Shown: positions 5,370 to 13,455 of the stretch, piece after piece
Position numbering within the stretch: position 1 is the first letter of the stretch
Layout: each line of letters begins with the position of its first letter
NCBI GenBank assembly: GCA_002343505.1
Contig: DDQZ01000060.1
Location: 3,967 to 17,421 of the forward strand
Reading direction: 5' to 3'
Length of the DNA stretch: 13,455 nucleotides
Source of the DNA: Verrucomicrobiaceae bacterium UBA2429
Lineage (GTDB): Bacteria > Verrucomicrobiota > Verrucomicrobiia > Verrucomicrobiales > Verrucomicrobiaceae
Program-made: the position numbers and the translations under genes
Notes under the pieces: generated by a model
The model's database searches: none
The model's input: the letters and a program-made list of their open reading frames with translations, nothing else
What the model was told of the DNA's origin: nothing

Positions 5370-5663
5370 AGCCACCATGCGCGGCGGCTGAAGCCTGGTC
5401 ACCAACGGGGGTGGGGAAGATGGAGAGGCCATGAGAGGGAGGATGACCACTGGTCTGGCGCGCTGGCTTTTATTTCCCGAAGAAAAGCGATCCCATCAGA
5501 ACGGGCGGGAAATGCCGGGAAGATTTTTTTGCGAAGGCAAAGGCGACGGTGTGTTTTCATCCACTTGCTTCCACCCGGGGACAGGCAACCGCCTCTTTGC
5601 GCAGTCAGCAAGCCTGCGCCCCAATATTCCGAGTTTTAAGGAGTCCCCCCCTCTGGACATGGC

Positions 5664-5697
5664 AAAAGGCCGTCCTCCTTGAAGAGGAGGGCCTTTG
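5664..5697 (-). terminator. Intrinsic terminator of the large surface-protein gene
   Basis: On the minus strand, AAAGGCC (5696-5690) pairs with GGCCTTT (5671-5665). An inner stem, CTCCTC (5689-5684) with AAGGAG (5680-5675), closes a TTC loop, with a 3-nt bulge on one side. TTTT follows at 5667-5664. It lies 23 bp beyond the stop codon of the upstream leftward gene. Confidence 0.88.
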
Positions 5698-5719
5698 ATC
5701 CGGGGGGCTGATGCGCGCG

Positions 5720-8700
5720 TCAGGGCAGCGTGTGCAATGGCACGCCCAGGCTGACCGCGCCGCTTGCCGGGTTGGTGTCGCCGGGGATGTTGCTGATGAA
5801 GTGGCCGTAGCCGCCTTTGTTGGCGCCTTTGAGCAGCAGGATGCCGGCATGGGCGGGCTGCTTGGTGTCAAGCGGCAACCAGTTCGGGGTGAAGGCTCCG
5901 GTGAAGATGCCGGTCTTGGCGGAGATCATGGCTTTGATGCTCTTGTCGCCAGTGATGGCGGGGGTGGTGGTGTTCACCGCGATGTTGACCACTTTCTCAA
6001 GGTTCGCCGCCAGCTTGCCACCGGAGAAGACAAAGGAGGAGTTGCCAATGGGGGAGGGACTGCCGAGTCCGAGGGAGGATTCGATGTCGCTGGTGGCAAA
6101 GAGGGCGCCAAAGGCATCCACGGTGATGCCTTCCGGCCAGCCGTCGGTATAGAGCTGGGTGGCAAGGGTGGCTGTCTCTGTGACGGCGGGGCGAAACCAC
6201 ACAAGGTCCTGACCGCTGACATCGGTGTCCGCAGGGGCTGTGTCGAAGGCGAGCACGCCGCCGAAGGTGGCGTTCTTTGTGGCGGCGCCGGGAGTCAGGA
6301 GCTGGGCAAAGACAGGGCTGGTGTGGCCCGCGACCAGGGCCGAGGCGCCGGTGACCTTGGTTTTGTCCGCCAGGACGCCGGCGAACTTGAAGGTGCCGTC
6401 CACCGCGAGTGTGAGGGAGGTGTAGCCGTCTCCCTGCGGATAGGTGTCGCTGTCCCTGGGCGGGGTCTGGGCTTTGGATTCCAGCACCACCGTGTAGTAG
6501 CCCTGGTTGACCGGGTCTCCCGCCTTGGCCGGACGGTTCAGAAGGGGGGAGCCCGCCAGCGTGGAGGTCTTGCTGTAGATGGCGGGGAAAATGTCACCGC
6601 TGCTCCCGTCACTGCCGTTCACCAGCACGGCCTCCAGCTTGCCGGACGCGAAGGTCAGGCTCAGCTCCTTGCCGCCGTCGAACACGAGGGTGTCGAGAAG
6701 CGCCCCGGCGACGTTGAACCAGACGCTGCCGTTGCCAAAGACCACGGCGGCGAATCCGGTCGTTTTGCCGTCGAGCAGGATTTTGCCGCTGAAGCCGCCT
6801 TTGCCGGTGGTCAGCGCGCCGGTCAGGAAGCCGAAGGTGGTGTTGCCGAGGGCGGTGCCGCTTTCGGGAGTCAGGAGGCCGTAAAACACCGGCTTGTCTC
6901 CCAGGCCGAGGAAGGGGTTCGGCAGAAAGTGGGCGGTGATGGCGGGCACGTTGGAGGCGGGCATCACAAACGAGAGCCTGTCGCCATGGATCATCGCCCC
7001 CGCGGGAGCGCCGCTCCAGTGGCTGAAGACAAATCCGGAAAGCGGCTTGGCCTGGAGCAGAATGGAAGTGCCGGGCAGCACGGAGAGCGTCTGCGCGGCG
7101 TCATACTTGGGCGCGGGCGCGGTGGCGTCCGCTTTCGGAGTGGCATAGAGGGCGATGCTGCCGGCGCTGGTGTCGGGGCTGCCGGAGAGAGTGCGCGCCA
7201 GGGCAAGCTCGTAGCGGCGTGAAAAGTCAATGACGCGGGTGAGTGAAGTGGAGTTGCCTTTCAGGTCGTAGGCTGTGAAAACGACCGTGTTGATACCCTC
7301 GTCCGGCTCAATGGCTGCCGTGAAGGGCACGGAGGTCGGTTTGCTGGAGGCGCCAAGCGTTGCGAGGATCGGATCTCCGCCGTTCACAGTGATTTCAACG
7401 CGGTCAATGCCCAGCGCGTCGCCGGCCGTGCCGGAGAGCTGGTACGGCCACTGCACGCTCGTAACGAGGCTCGTCGCCGGAGCGCGCGGAGCGGCGGGAG
7501 TTTTGACCGTGATCTTCGGCGCTGTGACATCGGCGGTCAGAATGCGGACACTGGCGGTGTCGGTGGCTCCGAGAGTGGCCCCGCCTGCGGGGGCGCTCAG
7601 CGCGGCGTCGAATTGCAGATTTGGAATCTTCGTTCCCGAACGCGGAGTGAGGGTCACGGGAACCACCTTGACCGTCTCATCCAGCGCGAATTCGACAAGG
7701 GTGGTGAGAGCCTCATAATCCGTTCCCGCAAGCGCCGGTGAGAAGGGCGGCGAGATGGATGCCATGCCATCGGCGGTGCTCAGCGTCACGCTCGTGGGCA
7801 GGGTGCCGCCCGTGCGCTCGAGGCTGATGCTGGCCACCAAGTCGCCCTGGTTCACGGTGAATGTGGCGGAAACGAATGCGATGCTGCCGGCAGTGGGGAC
7901 GATGCGCAGGCCGCTCAAGTCCTGGCCGGGATTTGCCTCGCCCGCTGTGGTGCTGGCGTTTGGCGCGCCGTCATAGCGCGTCCAGTTGGCGGCCAGATCA
8001 TTGCCCGCGGCTGTGTTGCCGGTGTAGTAGGCGTTGTCGGCGATTGAGGGCAGATTGATGTCCACCAGCCCTGCGGGTGCCTCGCCTCCATCGCTTTCAA
8101 AGGAAACGAAGTCGAGATAGATGTTGTCATCGCCCGCGCTGCTGCCATCCGGTCCGGGCAGGTAAAGGTATAGGGCCTCCCCGCCGGCTGCCAGACCGAG
8201 ATTGAGGCTGCCGCCGAGCCCATCCGTCGTGGCGGTGACTCCGGTGCCCGGGCAGAGCGTCATGCTCCAGTCGCTGGCAAAGGGGTCCGCCACGGTGTCG
8301 GTTGTCACGCCAGTGGCGAGCGCCCAAATGGCTATCGTGACGCCTGCGGGCACATTTGCCAGATACGGGTCGGTGCCGAGGACATAAACCGCCTCGTTGG
8401 TGTTGAGTGTCTGCACGCCGCTGGAAGTGATGAGTTCGTTGTCGGAAATCCTCAGCCCGCGCAGGTCCACGCCGTCGGTGAGCACGAGCAACTCGATGAA
8501 GTCGTTCCCGTTGCTGTCGTTGTCGGACATGTATTCGTTGAAGATCACATCACCGGGCACGGGCGTGGAGCCGAGCACGGCGAGCACCGAGGTTGAGATT
8601 TCCGCGGAGTCGTTGTTGGTCTCGTTGGACTCGCTGACGATGCTGGCCGGGTCAATGACCGCCGAACCGGCGGGGAGCGTGTAAATGCCGGCTCCAGAAT

Positions 8701-10921
8701 GCGAGGCGGTGACGGTGAGGACGGCGGTCTCGTTCGCGCCGAGCATGCCGCCGGTAAACTGAACCGCGCCAGGCGGATAGGAGGAGGTGAAGCCATTTCC
8801 CGCGCCTGGATCATCCGAGAGATAAGCCAAGCCTGAAGGCAGGTAAAACACGACGGAGACATCCGTGGCGGGCACCAGACCCGTGTTCCGGGCGCGCAGG
8901 GTGAAGGTGATGTTCTCGCCCACGCCGACGCTGCCGGGAGCGGAAAGCTCCACCACCAGGTCGGGGGAGACCACATTCACATTCGCCGTGTTGCTGCTGG
9001 CGCTGGAGAGAGGGTTGGTGGCGCGCGCCCAATACTGGGTTGAAGCGGTCAATGCCGGCGTCGTGAAGCTGGTCCCGTTCTCGCCGGAAAGAGGCGTGCT
9101 GGTGTCACCCGTCGCGCCTTGATACCACTGGATGGAAGGCGCGGGTTTTCCCGTGGCCACGACATTGAGCGTGGCCTGGCCGCCGGAGGCGATGTTGGTG
9201 GTGGCAGCGGGATGCGTGGTGAAAGCCGGAGCCACCATGGGCTCGGTGGTGAAGGTGAACACATGGTTTTCCGCCATCGCGTTCATGTCTTCGTCCTCGA
9301 CTTGCGCGGCGACGACGGTCACGGTGTAAGTCTCGTTGTAGGCGAGATCGTCCACCGGGGTGATCTCGACACTCTCCACACCCTCGATGGGCAGCCCGGT
9401 GAAGGCGACCGGATTGCTCATGGCGTCCACCACCGTGATGGCAGACGCGCTCAGATTGACCGACTTGCTAAAGTTCACGGTGATGACCGCGTCCACCGGC
9501 ACATTAGCAGCGGCATTGGCCGGCACAGTGGAAAGCACGACGGGAAGCGTGGTGACGGTGATGACGGCAGTGGCGCTGTCATCCGAACCGTGGGCGTTGG
9601 TCACGCGCACCCAGTAGCTCGTCGTCATGGTGAGGGAAGGAGTCACGAAATTCGGCGAATTCGTCCCCACCGGCGTGCTCGTGTCGCCACTGGCTCCCTG
9701 GTACCATTGGTAGGTGAAGGGCTCCGTGCCCGATGCCGCGACGACCAAGCCCGCCGTGGTGCCGCTTTGAATGGTCTGGCTCAGCGGCTCGGTGCCGATG
9801 TTTGGCGGCGCATTGGCGGACACTGGCGCAAAGGCCACGCCACGGAACGCGCGGTTGGCTCCCGCCTGGGCCAGAGTCGTGAAGGTGGTGGGCGTCGTTG
9901 TGCCGTCGTCCACGATTTTCACCAGCCGGTTGTTGCTCGTTTCAGTGGTCGTCGCATAAAGCGTGGCCGTGCCGCCGGAGTAGGAGCCGGTGAGGCCGCG
10001 CACCGAGATCACGCTGCTGGTCGCCGTGGTCAGCAGGCCCGTGGCGGCCACGAGACGCCGGCTGTATGTCTCCACCCAGATGCTGGAGCCGGAGTTCCAG
10101 TCAAAGCGCCGCAGCCCTGCCGCGGCACCCGTGCCATCGTCCGCGATGAACAGGATGTCCGGCTGAGTGTCGTTGTCGGTGTCGAAAATGACAAAGCCAT
10201 ACGGGCTCGTGCTCGCCTGAAAAAGCGAGGGCGCGGCCGTCGAGGTCGGCGTTCCCGTGCCCACTTTATAGATGCCCTGCGTGCCGGAGCCGGTGGAGTA
10301 ATAAAGCTGGCCCGCGTAGATGCCGACGATGCGGATGTTGCCAGACAAAAGCTGGCTGAAGGCGCTGCCGTCATAATACCAGACACCACCGGTTGTCGTG
10401 GAGCCCGTGCCCGCCGCGTAAAACTTGTTGCTGTCCACCGGCCACGCGGAGCGGTAATTGCTGCCGCCGAAAATCGTCGCATCCGCGGGATGCAGCGTCC
10501 GGGTGGTGACGCTTCCGTTGACGCCAAAGATGCTGGTCACCTTGCTGTTCGCATTCGCCACCGACGCCGTCCCAGCGTCCACGTTGTAACCCGGGACTGC
10601 GAGATACGCGCCCTGAGATCCCAGATAGCCGTTCGAAGTCGAGGAGCCGGCATCCGTCAGGCGGTCCGCACCGGTCGTGGGCAGATTGATCACCTGCGCC
10701 TCCGTCCCCGTCGGCGAGTATTCGACCAAAGAAACAGCGGTTGCCCCCGATCCAAGGGCCGCCGTGCCATCCCCCATGCGTTCGACGATGAGATTATCCG
10801 CGGTGAAATCCGCCGCTTGCGCGGGCGGAACGAATGGAATCAGGCTGCCGAGAGCGAGCGCTGCGAGGGATTGACCGGTAATTCGAAACAAGCTGCGGTT
10901 TGGGCGGGTGTCTGGTTTCAT
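5720..10921 (-). CDS. Large secreted multi-domain protein (Ig-like, CARDB-like, lamin-tail, Calx-beta-like)
   Basis: A 1733-residue protein with a signal peptide at 1-36 ending PPAQA. Order: a beta-rich region at about 37-370 that resembles a propeller; an Ig-like domain at 372-456 (YQWYQGASGDTSTP); a Big_5-type Ig domain at 459-560; a second Ig-like domain at 564-650 (IQWYQGATGDTSTP, a duplicate of the first); a CARDB/DUF11-like domain at 652-780; a lamin-tail-like domain at 787-1005 (VIFNEYMSDNDSNGNDFIEL); a Calx-beta-like domain at 1017-1130; an Ig-like domain at 1133-1235; and a stretch with FVFSHWSG near 1297. The last 400 residues are repeated beta units of a type seen in verrucomicrobial exported proteins. 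Such architectures suggest adhesion or matrix binding; no catalytic site is recognised. An in-frame TTG lies at 11002, but ATG10921 directly precedes a normal signal peptide. No sorting anchor is obvious at the C-terminus. Confidence 0.85.
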   Translation of the reverse strand: MKPDTRPNRSLFRITGQSLAALALGSLIPFVPPAQAADFTADNLIVERMGDGTAALGSGATAVSLVEYSPTGTEAQVINLPTTGADRLTDAGSSTSNGYLGSQGAYLAVPGYNVDAGTASVANANSKVTSIFGVNGSVTTRTLHPADATIFGGSNYRSAWPVDSNKFYAAGTGSTTTGGVWYYDGSAFSQLLSGNIRIVGIYAGQLYYSTGSGTQGIYKVGTGTPTSTAAPSLFQASTSPYGFVIFDTDNDTQPDILFIADDGTGAAAGLRRFDWNSGSSIWVETYSRRLVAATGLLTTATSSVISVRGLTGSYSGGTATLYATTTETSNNRLVKIVDDGTTTPTTFTTLAQAGANRAFRGVAFAPVSANAPPNIGTEPLSQTIQSGTTAGLVVAASGTEPFTYQWYQGASGDTSTPVGTNSPNFVTPSLTMTTSYWVRVTNAHGSDDSATAVITVTTLPVVLSTVPANAAANVPVDAVITVNFSKSVNLSASAITVVDAMSNPVAFTGLPIEGVESVEITPVDDLAYNETYTVTVVAAQVEDEDMNAMAENHVFTFTTEPMVAPAFTTHPAATTNIASGGQATLNVVATGKPAPSIQWYQGATGDTSTPLSGENGTSFTTPALTASTQYWARATNPLSSASSNTANVNVVSPDLVVELSAPGSVGVGENITFTLRARNTGLVPATDVSVVFYLPSGLAYLSDDPGAGNGFTSSYPPGAVQFTGGMLGANETAVLTVTASHSGAGIYTLPAGSAVIDPASIVSESNETNNDSAEISTSVLAVLGSTPVPGDVIFNEYMSDNDSNGNDFIELLVLTDGVDLRGLRISDNELITSSGVQTLNTNEAVYVLGTDPYLANVPAGVTIAIWALATGVTTDTVADPFASDWSMTLCPGTGVTATTDGLGGSLNLGLAAGGEALYLYLPGPDGSSAGDDNIYLDFVSFESDGGEAPAGLVDINLPSIADNAYYTGNTAAGNDLAANWTRYDGAPNASTTAGEANPGQDLSGLRIVPTAGSIAFVSATFTVNQGDLVASISLERTGGTLPTSVTLSTADGMASISPPFSPALAGTDYEALTTLVEFALDETVKVVPVTLTPRSGTKIPNLQFDAALSAPAGGATLGATDTASVRILTADVTAPKITVKTPAAPRAPATSLVTSVQWPYQLSGTAGDALGIDRVEITVNGGDPILATLGASSKPTSVPFTAAIEPDEGINTVVFTAYDLKGNSTSLTRVIDFSRRYELALARTLSGSPDTSAGSIALYATPKADATAPAPKYDAAQTLSVLPGTSILLQAKPLSGFVFSHWSGAPAGAMIHGDRLSFVMPASNVPAITAHFLPNPFLGLGDKPVFYGLLTPESGTALGNTTFGFLTGALTTGKGGFSGKILLDGKTTGFAAVVFGNGSVWFNVAGALLDTLVFDGGKELSLTFASGKLEAVLVNGSDGSSGDIFPAIYSKTSTLAGSPLLNRPAKAGDPVNQGYYTVVLESKAQTPPRDSDTYPQGDGYTSLTLAVDGTFKFAGVLADKTKVTGASALVAGHTSPVFAQLLTPGAATKNATFGGVLAFDTAPADTDVSGQDLVWFRPAVTETATLATQLYTDGWPEGITVDAFGALFATSDIESSLGLGSPSPIGNSSFVFSGGKLAANLEKVVNIAVNTTTPAITGDKSIKAMISAKTGIFTGAFTPNWLPLDTKQPAHAGILLLKGANKGGYGHFISNIPGDTNPASGAVSLGVPLHTLP

Positions 10922-11050
10922 GATTGGAAAACGGATGCGAAAACCGAGCATGAGCCGCGCCAGCACTGGCAGGCAATCCTGAAAGCGTGACTTTTCCGAC
11001 AATCTATTTCGACTCGTTATGGCTGGGTCTGGTTATTCGAGAAATCGCCG
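10922..11050 (-). other. Intergenic gap between two leftward genes
   Basis: 129 bp with no strong hairpin-T-tract terminator and no clear promoter. The 18 nt before ATG10921 lack a Shine-Dalgarno sequence. The two genes may form an operon ending at the terminator near 5664. Confidence 0.45.
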
Positions 11051-13455
11051 TTATTCAGCCTCCCTGCCGCCCGGTGCCGCACGGATTCTCCCCATGACCG
11101 TCTTGACCCGCTGCCAAGCCTCATGCTGACGGAACCCAAAATGCGCGCAGCATAAAAAAAGCAGCGGTTTGATGCCCGGCGTCACAGCGCAGGCCAGGAG
11201 CACGGCAGCCAGCACCAGCCATGCGGCGCTGGAGGCACGCCAGAGCAGGCGCACGCGCAGCAGGCAGCGGCCCCGGCCATGGTACTCCTCGGTGGTGATC
11301 ACCGCCGGAGAAAAATGCGCGTCCGGCTGAAGCTCCACATCAAAAGACTGCCAGCCATCGTCCACGCGCACGGCATCATGCTGGCTGGCGGCCAGCGCGG
11401 CATACTCGCGCAGGAAACGCCCCCGCCGCGGACCCGACTCGCTCCAAAGGTGCAACTCCCCCGCGGGCAACGCGCGGCGGTGGTCGCATGGCGCGGGCCA
11501 GGCCGTGTCCCATTCAGGCCAGCCTCCGGGGAAGGCGCCCGTCTCCACCATGCCGCGCAGGCGCGCGCCCTCCCGCACCATGGGCTGAAGCCAGCACAGC
11601 GCCAGGCGCGTCAGCCTTTCCCGCAGCGTCAGGCGGAAAGGCGCCGGCGGCAGGGAGCGCGCGCGGCAGAGCGCCAGCAGCCAGGAAAAAACAAAGACAC
11701 CCAGCGCGGCAGCCGCCTGCCCGCAGACCAGCAGCCCCGCCGCCAGCGCCACCCAGGCCAGGCCGCCCAGCCAGTCAGCCCAGCAGCGCGGCCCGGTCTG
11801 GTAGATGCCCTGGAACAGACCCAGCCCCTGCGGACCGTGGAAGATGTCCCCCGACTCGATCTCCCCGCCGCTTTGATCCCCGTAAATACCCCCCGTCCAG
11901 CGCGCGCCGCCGAGCATCCCGAATCGGCGCGGATGGTCCTTCATCAGCAAAGCCTCGGCGTAACCGTAACCCGCCTGCTGGCGCAAATACGCGCGTGTCT
12001 GGTAGCGGCGGTGGTGCCACACCATCGCGCCCGGCACATAACGCAGCCGCCCGCCCGCCGCCCGCAGCCGCCAGCACACATCCACATCATCCCCGGCGGC
12101 GCGGTACTGCGCGCGGAAGCCGCCTATCCCCTCCAGCGCCCGCCGGCGCACCGCCAGATTGCAGCCCGGCAGATGCTCCGCCTCCTCGTCATCCAGCAGC
12201 ACATGCACCGGCGCGCCCGGCGCCGCGGCCACGATCGCCTCCGTGCGGTTGCGCGGCGGCGGCGGGATGTTCGGCCCGCCCACCGCCGCCCACTTCTCAT
12301 CCTCGAAGCCCTCCGCCAGCCGCGCCAGCCAGTCCGGCTCCGCCATGCAGTCGTCATCCGTGAAAGCCAGCACCTCCCCCGTGGCCAGCCGCGCCCCCGT
12401 GTTCCGCGCCGCGCTCAGGCCCGCATGCTCCTGGCGGTGATAGCGCGCGAAGGGATGCGCCGCCACCAGCGCCGCAATGTCCTGCCTCGATCCGTCATCC
12501 ACCACCAGCACCTCGTAGTCCGGATACTCCAGCCGCCCCAGCGCGGCCAGGCAGGCATCCAGCGTCGCCGCGCCATCGCGCGTGCAGACAATGACCGAGA
12601 CACGCGGCTGGCGCGGCCTTGCCTCCGGCGGCGCGGCGGAGCACACCCCGCAGGCCGCGCGCTCCCGGCGCTCCGCGTCCATCAGGCCGAAGCTCCACCC
12701 GCGCACCGGCTGGCCCCCGCGCTGCCACTCGTCCGTGTAGCTGAACCACACCTCCCCGGCCACCGCCGCCGCGCGCAGCGCCGCGCGCTGCTCCACCAGC
12801 GCCCGCGCCTGCGCCGCCTCCCCGTGCGCCGCCGCGTCCAGCCCGTGCTCGGTGATGACCAGGGGCTTGTTCCCAGCAAGGTTTTGCAGCCGCAGCGCGT
12901 AGGCCAGCAGAGCCGCCGGATCCTCCAGATACACATTCATCGCCACAAAATCGGCGTTGCGCGGGATCAGATACTCCGTGCTCGGGTAGCTCGCGTGGCT
13001 GAACAGCCGCCCCGGCGCCTCCGCCCGCCCCGCCTCGATCAGTTCCTCCAGGAAGTCCCGCACCCGCGCCGGCCCCATCCACCGCGCCAGCGTCTTCTCG
13101 ATCTCATTGCCGATCAGAAAAGCCGCCACGCACGGCGCATCCGCCAGCGCCGCCACCTCCGCGCGTGTCTTGTCCACGATCTCACGCCGCAGCCGCCTGG
13201 ACCTCAGGAAATCCACATGCTCCGTCCATGCCACCCCCGCCAGCAGGCGCAGTCCGCGCGCCTCCGCCGCGCGCAGCACCGCCCGCGTCGGCGGCTGGTA
13301 CAGGCGCGCCGTGTTGAAGCCCAGGCCCGCCATGCGCGCAAAGTCCGCCTCCAGCCGCCCATCCTCCGGGAAAGGCTCCCCGCGCGCGTTCGGGGCGAAG
13401 GGGCCGTAAGCCGCCCCGCGCAGATGCCAGCGCTCCCCCCCCGCCCCCCGCCCCC
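11051..13455 (-). CDS. Glycoside-hydrolase-like TIM barrel fused to GT2 glycosyltransferase, membrane-bound (5' end outside window)
   Basis: The frame is open to the window edge, giving 800 complete residues, numbered here from the first visible codon. The first visible methionine (13333) is internal: the 40 residues before it read ERWHLRGAAYGPFAPN...FARM, typical of the start of a GH2-like barrel. Acid/base and nucleophile candidates are present: IGNE (E117) and VITEHG (E202). A family 2 glycosyltransferase follows from about residue 285, with VSVIVCTRDG, VVDDGS (319-322), TDDDC (365-369), HLPGCNLAVRR and GDDVDVCWRL. Paired membrane segments lie near 560-595 and 742-774, flanking a soluble region with WSESGPRRGRF. 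It probably adds sugars to a surface polysaccharide at the inner membrane; the substrate is unknown. Stop codon 129 bp before the surface-protein start on the same strand, without an obvious terminator between them, so co-transcription is possible. Confidence 0.88.
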   Translation of the reverse strand, partial: GRGAGGERWHLRGAAYGPFAPNARGEPFPEDGRLEADFARMAGLGFNTARLYQPPTRAVLRAAEARGLRLLAGVAWTEHVDFLRSRRLRREIVDKTRAEVAALADAPCVAAFLIGNEIEKTLARWMGPARVRDFLEELIEAGRAEAPGRLFSHASYPSTEYLIPRNADFVAMNVYLEDPAALLAYALRLQNLAGNKPLVITEHGLDAAAHGEAAQARALVEQRAALRAAAVAGEVWFSYTDEWQRGGQPVRGWSFGLMDAERRERAACGVCSAAPPEARPRQPRVSVIVCTRDGAATLDACLAALGRLEYPDYEVLVVDDGSRQDIAALVAAHPFARYHRQEHAGLSAARNTGARLATGEVLAFTDDDCMAEPDWLARLAEGFEDEKWAAVGGPNIPPPPRNRTEAIVAAAPGAPVHVLLDDEEAEHLPGCNLAVRRRALEGIGGFRAQYRAAGDDVDVCWRLRAAGGRLRYVPGAMVWHHRRYQTRAYLRQQAGYGYAEALLMKDHPRRFGMLGGARWTGGIYGDQSGGEIESGDIFHGPQGLGLFQGIYQTGPRCWADWLGGLAWVALAAGLLVCGQAAAALGVFVFSWLLALCRARSLPPAPFRLTLRERLTRLALCWLQPMVREGARLRGMVETGAFPGGWPEWDTAWPAPCDHRRALPAGELHLWSESGPRRGRFLREYAALAASQHDAVRVDDGWQSFDVELQPDAHFSPAVITTEEYHGRGRCLLRVRLLWRASSAAWLVLAAVLLACAVTPGIKPLLFLCCAHFGFRQHEAWQRVKTVMGRIRAAPGGREAE

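Larger units (their letters stand above)
4861..5664. other. Gene-poor spacer right of the array
   Basis: About 800 bp in which I see no convincing gene. A rightward open frame at 5154-5639 and a leftward one at 4901-5167 have no recognisable motif, and their composition is unlike a normal protein. The spacer holds a (GTC)n tract at 5106-5126, direct and inverted repeats (listed separately) and no intact attC. It could be a decayed fifth cassette or the original chromosome side of the integron. Confidence 0.6.

Noticed and set aside
5154..5639. Rightward 161-codon frame in the spacer
   Set aside because: It has no recognisable fold, an Arg/Gly-rich composition and no plausible ribosome binding site, and it runs through a palindrome and a direct repeat.
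5711..7222. Rightward open frame of about 500 codons
   Set aside because: It is the antisense shadow of the same gene; the product is Gly/Ala/Val/Glu-rich and without motifs.
9119..10990. Long rightward open frame opposite the surface-protein gene
   Set aside because: It is Arg/Gly/His-rich and lacks domain motifs. It is the antisense shadow of a GC-rich gene whose sense frame has a signal peptide and clear Ig-type motifs.
10922..11002. TTG start at 11002 for the surface protein
   Set aside because: It would put 27 residues before a normal signal peptide; ATG10921 begins directly at that peptide.
13331..13333. ATG at 13333 as the start of the glycosyltransferase fusion
   Set aside because: The frame continues upstream with conserved-looking barrel sequence (ERWHLRGAAYGPF), so this methionine is internal and the gene is cut by the window edge.

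Overview
The window looks like a chromosomal (sedentary) integron platform in a GC-rich bacterium. It is most likely a member of Verrucomicrobiota. That assignment is an inference from the large multi-domain Ig-like/lamin-tail surface protein, the weak or absent Shine-Dalgarno sequences and the overall gene style; no rRNA or marker gene is present to confirm it.

Left part (1-4860): the 5' end of a leftward gene, a probable integron integrase, faces a 150-bp spacer. The spacer ends in an attI-like simple site at 223-239. Four rightward gene cassettes follow: a SUKH (SMI1/KNR4) protein, a secreted TPR protein, a helical protein of unknown function and a small secreted Cys-rich protein. Each cassette ends in an attC recombination site of 120-128 bp. 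The key evidence is internal. The seven-base R' box at the start of each cassette is the reverse complement of the R'' box at that same cassette's end (7/7 for cassettes 2, 3 and 4; 6/7 for cassette 1), as expected if each cassette was once a circle with one intact attC. The attC arms also pair with single unpaired bases on one side only, the usual extrahelical bases. These boundaries relocate two start codons and show that the end of the TPR gene is encoded inside its own attC.

The fourth attC is cut by an IS110-family element (about 3260-4849, DEDD transposase on the minus strand). Joining 3151-3259 to 4850-4860 restores a 120-bp attC. Between the transposase start and the element's end lies about 130 bp of strongly structured sequence, which is a good candidate for the element's bridge RNA. 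It contains a 9-nt segment complementary to the element's own other end.

Middle (4861-5660): about 800 bp with no convincing gene but several structured repeats, including a long hairpin at 5020-5089. It may be a decayed cassette or the old chromosomal flank of the integron.

Right part (5665-13455): two leftward genes, read from high to low coordinates. The first is a membrane-associated fusion of a glycoside-hydrolase-like TIM barrel with a family 2 glycosyltransferase, open at the window edge. It is followed 129 bp later by a 1733-residue secreted protein made of Ig-like, CARDB-like, lamin-tail and Calx-beta-like modules, which ends at a clear intrinsic terminator.
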